Assembly (NCBI GenBank): GCA_002633005.1
Contig: NMRA01000004.1
Coordinates: 1,003,066 to 1,067,065, forward strand
Length of the DNA stretch: 64,000 nt
Direction: 5' to 3'
From: Phoronis australis
Lineage: Eukaryota > Phoronida > Phoronidae
Below are positions 58,901 to 64,000 of the stretch, piece by piece; the stretch's first letter is position 1; every line of letters begins with the position of its first letter. The translations under genes were made by a program, and so were the position numbers. The notes under the pieces are model-generated. The model made no database searches. It worked only from the letters and a program-made list of their open reading frames with translations, and had not been told where the DNA came from.

Positions 58901-61900
58901 TTGACGAAATGCGCGCTGGAGGTGAATAGTGAGCTGACGTAGGCCTGGCCTTGTACGTGATGCACATCTTGTGTAATCATCTTCAGACCTTGGCGGGCAA
59001 GCATGTTCACCTGATAAGTAATGGATACAAATGTTATGGACCTGATAGTATGTATGTGTGTTGTATTTATGCATTTAATAATATACAATGGGAAACTCGA
59101 TGTACATTACAGGGGCGGATCCAGGATTTTGAGTTAGAGGGGCCAAGGCTGAGTATTTGCCAGGATTTTCCCCGTCAGACATTCGCACCCCCGTATTGCC
59201 AAATGGAATCTAGGAGAATTTTAGGGGAGGCCATGGCCCCCTTGGCCCCCTCCCCCACTTAAATCCGCCATTGCATTAGGTGGTAGCAGAAAAAATGCGT
59301 CGTGAGATCCGCTCCGTGGAAGCCGGATTGATCACGTGCTTAGCGTGTACTGCATGGCAATATCTTGCGGAGAATTGCGTGATCTCGTCAAGCTTGAAGC
59401 CTGTTATAGTTTGGGGCTGTGGGGCCATTAAAATACACTCATTCTTACATAACACCGATAAGACGGGTAACACACACCTGGTAGCCTTGCTGATTAAATG
59501 GTACACCAATCAGAGCCTGCCATCTGCCGCTTGCGGGACCAGTAACCAAGGTGTGACGAACCTGCCCTCTGTTGTCATTGTAGGCAGTAAGATACCTTAC
59601 CATGGTACTTCGACTGTACTGCAATTATGAGTATTAAAATCGATAATCATTTGCCAAAAAATCTTAACAAAGATTAGATAAAATAATTCACAGTAAATTT
59701 TAAACCACCTTGGTGCTGTGAATTTTTTATTTGCTTTGTCACGTAAAACCATTAGAGAGAACGGAAACATCGTGAGACGCATGACAAAAGAAAATATGGT
59801 CGAAAAAGCCTTGGAGAAAATTTCTCGGAAAGAGAAATTTCCAGCAGCGCTTGGGTGGAAGGAAATAACAGTGTGTTGCATCCCCTGAGAAGACTTCGTC
59901 TAATGAAATGATAAAAGTCCTAATTGCCACAATCCTCATCACAAAGGTTGAGAACTTCAAAGACTAATCAACGCCACCTAATGGTGGAGAAGATGGTAAA
60001 AACTGTAATACTTGTCAACCTGCTTTTGCTCATAGGAGGAGCCACCAAACAATCCTCGTGAAACCCGTGTAGAAATCTGAGTAGAGTCCAATGACACTAA
60101 CACCTCGGTAAAAAGGCAAAACTTCGTGAGATTACGCGAGATATTGCCGTGTGTTTTCGATGACAGCACGTGATTTTGACCAAATTTTTCTCGTCGCGAG
60201 ATAGCTGTTGAACTCTACCCCGGCTTGGGAACAAGGAAATATTTGACACCTCACCGCTGGATATATCGCTTACTGGAAGCTACATGCGTTTCATGTCGCT
60301 GTGTTTGGTAAGGTAGAAGTGTGGCAATCATAAACATCTGAAATTTTAGTCTATCTGTACCAGTACTTAGTCCTGTCGCTGGCCTAGATGACCTAAGACG
60401 GTTCCACTGCGCACAAGTGTGTGCAGACAAACTGGAATGATTACTCATGCGCGCACCCAGCCTAAAAAATGGGGGCTCAATTTTTTTAGAATGTGGACCT
60501 TTCACTAAGATTCAATAGGTACGCTCAGAGTTATGAATTGTGGCATTCGCGAAATATTGGTAGTTAGTTCCTTTTTAGTGGAATCTGGTCTCTTTTTCTA
60601 CTTTTTTTTTCGGAGTTTTTGTTTCTCTGAGGCGGACAGAGCTCTCATGGGTGCGCGCATGTTACTCACATTGTCTGCTTATGGAAGAAATTTCCCGACA
60701 AACATGCTTTCATTTTGTTCAGATTTTGAGGGTGATTACAAGGAAACTCCACCTAGATATATAGTATAATAGGTGTCTCAAATATTCTGGAGCACACCTT
60801 TGTCTAAAATTGGACCACTAGACTACAAACCATAAGAGAATAATTCAACGCTTTTAAAAGTGCAACCCAGACAATCTCGACAGTTTTCAGGCAAGCACAG
60901 ACATGACACGAACATTAAAGTAGTCTAAACCGGATATAACGTTGGACTGGCATACTTTATCCGAAGCTGTTGACAACGACAATTCGTTTCCAAATATCCA
61001 AACAATCGTCTGCCACTTTTTGCGATGGAAGTATGGGTGGACTCATCCTATATGGGAACCCTTAGGACCATCACAACAGGGAGCACCCTGTTATATATGA
61101 AGTGGTGTGAAAAGCGCATGATTGCATGATTAAGGTCTAGTGATGTCCAGTTTGTCCACAAATGTAGCACGCAAATGTAGTATGCAAAGGCCTACCTGTA
61201 AGTTACGTATTTTCATGATAACCGCCTGATACGTTAGTCCATGCTCGAGATTCCATCGAGAGTTTCCCTTCTTCCAAATTGTTGTAAAGAAAACTCCTTT
61301 TGGCATTGACTGGCTTGGCATAGCCATTGACTCCATTGCGGGCTGCAGCGGGTTCGAAAAGCCTAAAATGCACGCGAGCAACAATCACAGTAACGCAGGC
61401 AGTATGCGAACGGACGAACTGCCGGGGGTACCTAGCTGACGTCACATATTGCTATCAATTGTATCATTATCAAGCTACCATATTTCTTCGCGAACACTTA
61501 AAGGTTTTCTGGAATTCAAATTCCTAAAGTCTGTTAAAGATCTGCACAACTGTGTCCGTTTTCGCTTGCTGTAAAGTGGTGCACAAAGAGGATTTTTAAT
61601 ATTTTGGCCGCATCATAAACCTTCAAGAATCAATCAGTCATAATAAATCAACAGGTTTTAGCCGTATGCACATACTTATATTGCTATAAAATTCCCGCTT
61701 GTTTATTTGAAGGTTTTCAAACGCAATAGCAATATGTGGGGATTGTTGTGGTGTAACTAATATTGGCACCTGTGATTATGAAGGTAAGGTTGAAGGAGAT
61801 ACCATACGCAATGGTTGTGTTGTGGCAACGATGGCTGCGTGTGCTGAGGTAATAACTATGACACTTACCTGGCAGTCCGGTTCCGCCGACCTCAACGGAC

Positions 61901-64000
61901 TCAATTCTCACCAATTCAAAACCTTCCCTTCTCAGGCTGTTTACAGTGGTCACTAACTCACTGTCTCTGATCATGGCCTTCACAGCATACTTTCCGTTGG
62001 AACTGACACTATCGAAGCCACTGTGTCTCACTGTCAGATAGTTGGGCGTTAAGCCCTTCTCGAGGCTGAGCGCATACCTTTGGAGGGAGACAATGATCAC
62101 TTAGAAAACGACATGGGCGGCGCAGCACTGAAAAAAGTGGGAGGCTAAAGTCCCCTCAGCCCCCCTGTGATGCACCGCCTATAATAGACCGTTTGCGGCG
62201 TAGCACTGAAAAAAGTGGGAGAACTATAGCCCCCCAGCCCCCTACGGGTGCGCCGCCCATGAACGAGTCACCAAACCATCATTATGAACTGTTTCCTCGT
62301 CATACAAACAAGATAAACAATTCTGTCACTTTCCCGGAGAGCGGGATACGATAAGCTGAAGCAAGTAAAATTAATCATGTGTGGCAGATGTACTTTTCCG
62401 AATTAATGTAGACTAGGCAAGGTTCTGCCGCCAGATGATAACTTCCGGTCGGTCTTCTACGGTCAACTTATTATACTCTCCACAGGCCACACCATATTTG
62501 CCTGCAGAATTATACGACATATCTACCACGTATATTTCAAAACGTGATAATCAAACGATGCGAAGATTCGAGAGCTTCAAAAGTTAGATTTGATTGTTAA
62601 GAAAATGTGCAACCAGTGCTCGTTATCTAAGACAACTTGCAGTCAATATCTACTTGCCATAACAGCTACATGTACTAACCTGATCACAGAATCCGTGTCC
62701 AAATCTCCAGGCAAACCGTTACATGTCATGGCGAAGTTATACCCGGTAAAGTCATGCATCATCACTGATATAGATCCTGGTACAAGACCGTTATGGCCAT
62801 ATTTGACACCTTGTCTCTCCATCGACAGACCCATGCCATACCACGTTTTGGCATCAGATTTCCTACAATATACAGCAGTTTCATTCGTAAATTGTCATGA
62901 ACGATTTGTGAGTCGAGTAAAGCTTCTCACACGGGGGCGCGATATCTCCTAGTCATGCACGCACGTTATTGAATGAAATAGGTCTTTTGGGTTTCTTTAG
63001 AAATCTGTGAGAGTTTCCCTACGTCTGGACATTTACAATCGGATGTTAGCCTCTTGTACATATAGATATACAGTGTACAACTGCTAGCTAGATAGCTGAG
63101 TCCTTGCTTAGCCTGGATCACCTTCATTTGACAAGCATCCACAATCTAATAATCTGTGCGTGTGGCTACAAAACTATCATTTTTGTGAAAGTGACACGTG
63201 CATGTACATTAAAATGATTTTAAACCAGGTTTTTACTATCAACGGACATTGACGCCAAGTTAACACTTAAATCGTTGAAACAAAATAAGGCCCCGTAAAG
63301 CTTTGCTAATCTTCAACTCCTCGCAACATTTGTTAAATCTGCAGGCGTGACTAACGTGGTCGTACATGTGTACAAGAACTGTGTTGAAAGGGCACCCCAA
63401 GTCATGAGCCACCCAATCTATATAGCGAAATCAGAGCTTTAGGAGAAATACTCGTCCATTTTTTCTGGAAGGTACTAATCATATTGCACAACAGTACCGT
63501 AAACTCGCTCAAGGCGCTTAAATTGGGAAATTCTGTGACAGGGAGGGTGAGCGATTGCTCAAGCAATGGGGAGAAAACCGAAAATTGATAAAAAGTCGGG
63601 GATGGGTGATTACCCGGGTATGGGCGTTAACCCGCGAGTTTACGGTATGTGTACGTTTTGGTTAAAATCCCCCAGCCGACACGGTTCAGTAATCATTAGC
63701 TAATGAAGGAAACGTGTGTAGAAGTTTTGGAAAGCTCAATATGTGAATGCTCGCGCACGAGACCTCGTAGGGTGTTTGTAGACACTCAAACCAACGTTAA
63801 CATCACACTGTGCCCACGTGCTCTTACTGGTAGCTCGGCCTCGCCTTCATCTTTGCGAACGTTTCTGGCATTTTGAACAGAGTTTTCCCAGAAGTCCCGT
63901 CGAGGGCATGGATGAACTTGACGAGGTCACCCATGTTTGCGAGCCAGGCACCGGCGCCAGCAGCGTTCTCCAAGGGGAACGAGCTGTAAGAGGGGCTAAC
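55770..64000 (-). CDS. Serine beta-lactamase-like protein with C-terminal BTRD1-like repeats, 3' part
   Basis: Join >64000-63828, 62862-62680, 62077-61869, 61362-61196, 59618-59478, 59010-58825, 55982-55770. Phases are 2,2,1,0,0,0 and consistent. The first two exons end a class C beta-lactamase/PBP-like serine hydrolase fold: GAGAWLANMGDLVKF, then KYGHNGLVPGS in place of the KTG box, then PGDLDTDSVIR. The remaining exons hold tandem modules of ~50 residues with the pattern (E/R)xGFxLxxIxxxEVxGxxxFxxIWxK...WxxxHGLT, as in Bacterial Tandem Repeat Domain 1, also found in fungal polyglycine hydrolases. The catalytic SxxK exon lies beyond the window. Substrate unknown; a peptidase or esterase is possible. 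Confidence 0.85.
56434..56501 (-). repeat. tRNA-like sequence, SINE head or tRNA pseudogene
   Basis: The minus strand has ends CTGAGTC and GACTCGG that pair over 7 bp, TGGTGTAGTGGTGAAGTC like a D-arm/box A, and TTTCGAATCC like box B. The T-stem does not pair, which argues against a working tRNA. Confidence 0.45.
57600..57712. repeat. Family F element, copy 2
   Basis: Two GCAGCACTGAAAT units bracket a 14-C run and CGCCGCCCATGCCGATGGGC. Confidence 0.65.
58825..59010 (-). CDS. Beta-lactamase-like exon F (third module)
   Basis: 186 nt, phase 0 to 0. It reads VNMLARQGLKMITQDVHHVQ, GQAYVSSLFTSS and ends QQGKTPVHLQ. Acceptor CTTATCAG, donor CTTCAG|GTACAGT. Confidence 0.85.
59112..59272 (+). repeat. 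Family D repeat, copy 4
   Basis: GGGGCGGATCCAGGATTTTG, CAGACATTCGCACCCCCGTA, AAATGGAATCTAGGAGAATT and CTTAAATCCGCC: near-identical to the 11034 copy, suggesting recent activity. Confidence 0.8.
59478..59618 (-). CDS. Beta-lactamase-like exon E (second module)
   Basis: 141 nt, phase 0 to 0. It reads YSRSTMVRYLTAYNDNRGQ, VRHTLVTGPASGRWQALIG and ends NQQGYQ. Acceptor TAATTGCAG, donor TACCAG|GTGTGTG. The plus-strand 116-aa frame over it is a shadow. Confidence 0.85.
60118..60215. repeat. MITE family A, diverged fragment
   Basis: Contains TTCGTGAGATTACGCGAGAT, ATTGCCGTGT and GCACGTGATTTTGACC, matching the family A core. The CGTTCAGTA ends are missing. Confidence 0.5.
60446..60661. mobile_element. 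Family E repeat with perfect 14-bp inverted ends
   Basis: Ends CATGCGCGCACCCA and TGGGTGCGCGCATG are exact complements. The interior has GAGTTTTTGTTTCTCTGAGG as in the other family E copies. About 216 bp and non-coding. Confidence 0.75.
61196..61362 (-). CDS. Beta-lactamase-like exon D (BTRD1-like module)
   Basis: 167 nt, phase 1 to 0. It reads FSNPLQPAMESMAM and then KGVFFTTIWKKGNSRWNLEH with GLTYQ, the best match to the FxxIWxK..WxxxHGLT signature. Acceptor CATTTTAG, donor TTACAG|GTAGGCC. Confidence 0.88.
61869..62077 (-). CDS. Beta-lactamase-like exon C (start of tandem modules)
   Basis: 209 nt, phase 2 to 1. It reads YALSLEKGLTPNYLTVRHSG, YAVKAMIRDSELVTTVNSLR, REGFELVRIESVEVGG and ends GLPG. 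The acceptor CCCTCCAAAG is unusual but keeps frame; the donor is CCAG|GTAAGTG. Confidence 0.82.
62108..62265. repeat. Family F element, copy 3 (tandem pair)
   Basis: Two units, each with GCACTGAAAAAAGTGGGAG; bounded by ATGGGCGGCGCAGCACTG and TGCGCCGCCCATG. Directly 5' of exon C's acceptor on the minus strand. Confidence 0.7.
62680..62862 (-). CDS. Beta-lactamase-like exon B (GHNG motif)
   Basis: 183 nt, phase 2 to 2. It reads KSDAKTWYGMGLSME, then KYGHNGLVPGSISVMMHDF and PGDLDTDSVIR. The acceptor is TATATTGTAG and the donor ATCAG|GTTAGTA. H-N-G after a GLxM strand occupies the position of the KTG/HxG motif of the family. Confidence 0.9.
63828..64000 (-). CDS. Beta-lactamase-like exon A (truncated by window edge)
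   Basis: Reads VSPSYSSFPLENAAGAGAWL, ANMGDLVKFIHALDG and ends KARPSY plus two bases; donor CTACCA|GTAAGAG. GAGAWLAxxxDLxxF is typical of the region before the last catalytic motif in PF00144 proteins. Confidence 0.88.

Noticed and set aside
59280-59630. 116-aa plus-strand open frame
   Set aside because: It is the shadow of exon E of the beta-lactamase-like gene on the minus strand, which has matching phases and modules.
1-64000. CRISPR arrays, bacterial operons, prophage or viral genes
   Set aside because: The short tandem repeats seen have no regular unique spacers, and the genes have eukaryotic introns; nothing prokaryotic or viral was recognised.

Overview
The window is animal nuclear DNA. 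It is AT-rich, has spliced genes with GT/AG introns, long gene-free stretches, and many short inverted-repeat elements. The gene content (an ANTP-class homeobox gene resembling Msxlx, a single-domain ACE, a beta-lactamase-like protein with tandem repeats, Kolobok-type DNA transposons, a decayed reverse-transcriptase element) and frequent CATGTA-type words suit a marine invertebrate, most likely an invertebrate deuterostome such as a hemichordate or lancelet. The species cannot be fixed from sequence alone. Three protein-coding genes were found, all on the minus strand; I found no credible plus-strand host gene.

Positions 1-35351: the 5' portion of a peptidase family M2 (angiotensin-converting enzyme) gene, read right to left. 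Exon 1 (signal peptide) is at 35351-35154, exons 2-6 are between 13802 and 5940, and then come three successive copies of the exon carrying the HEMGH zinc site (4629-4505, 2088-1964, 1016-892). All phases and splice sites are consistent. Each copy is 125 nt, so only one can be used per mRNA without a frameshift. They differ at positions known to set substrate and inhibitor selectivity between the two domains of mammalian ACE. The 3' part of the gene lies beyond position 1. Intron 1 (21 kb) holds a decayed RT element on the plus strand with a THAP-coding, TTAA-flanked transposon inserted in it, plus several MITE families. A decayed or alternative copy of the ACE leader exon lies 3 kb upstream (38496-38395).

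Positions 35352-48253: a repeat-rich spacer (30-bp minisatellite, second THAP/TTAA element) and then a complete four-exon homeobox gene (48253-41487, 356 aa) with an Eh1-like repressor motif and a homeodomain interrupted by two introns. I identify it as Msxlx-like.

Positions 48254-64000: a 7.5-kb gene-free upstream region, then the 3' part of a serine beta-lactamase-like gene. Its exons run from >64000 to 55770: the end of the beta-lactamase fold, followed by tandem modules like those of bacterial BTRD1/polyglycine-hydrolase proteins. The 5' end is outside the window.

The three genes have no evident functional link. The most unusual feature is the triplicated ACE catalytic exon.
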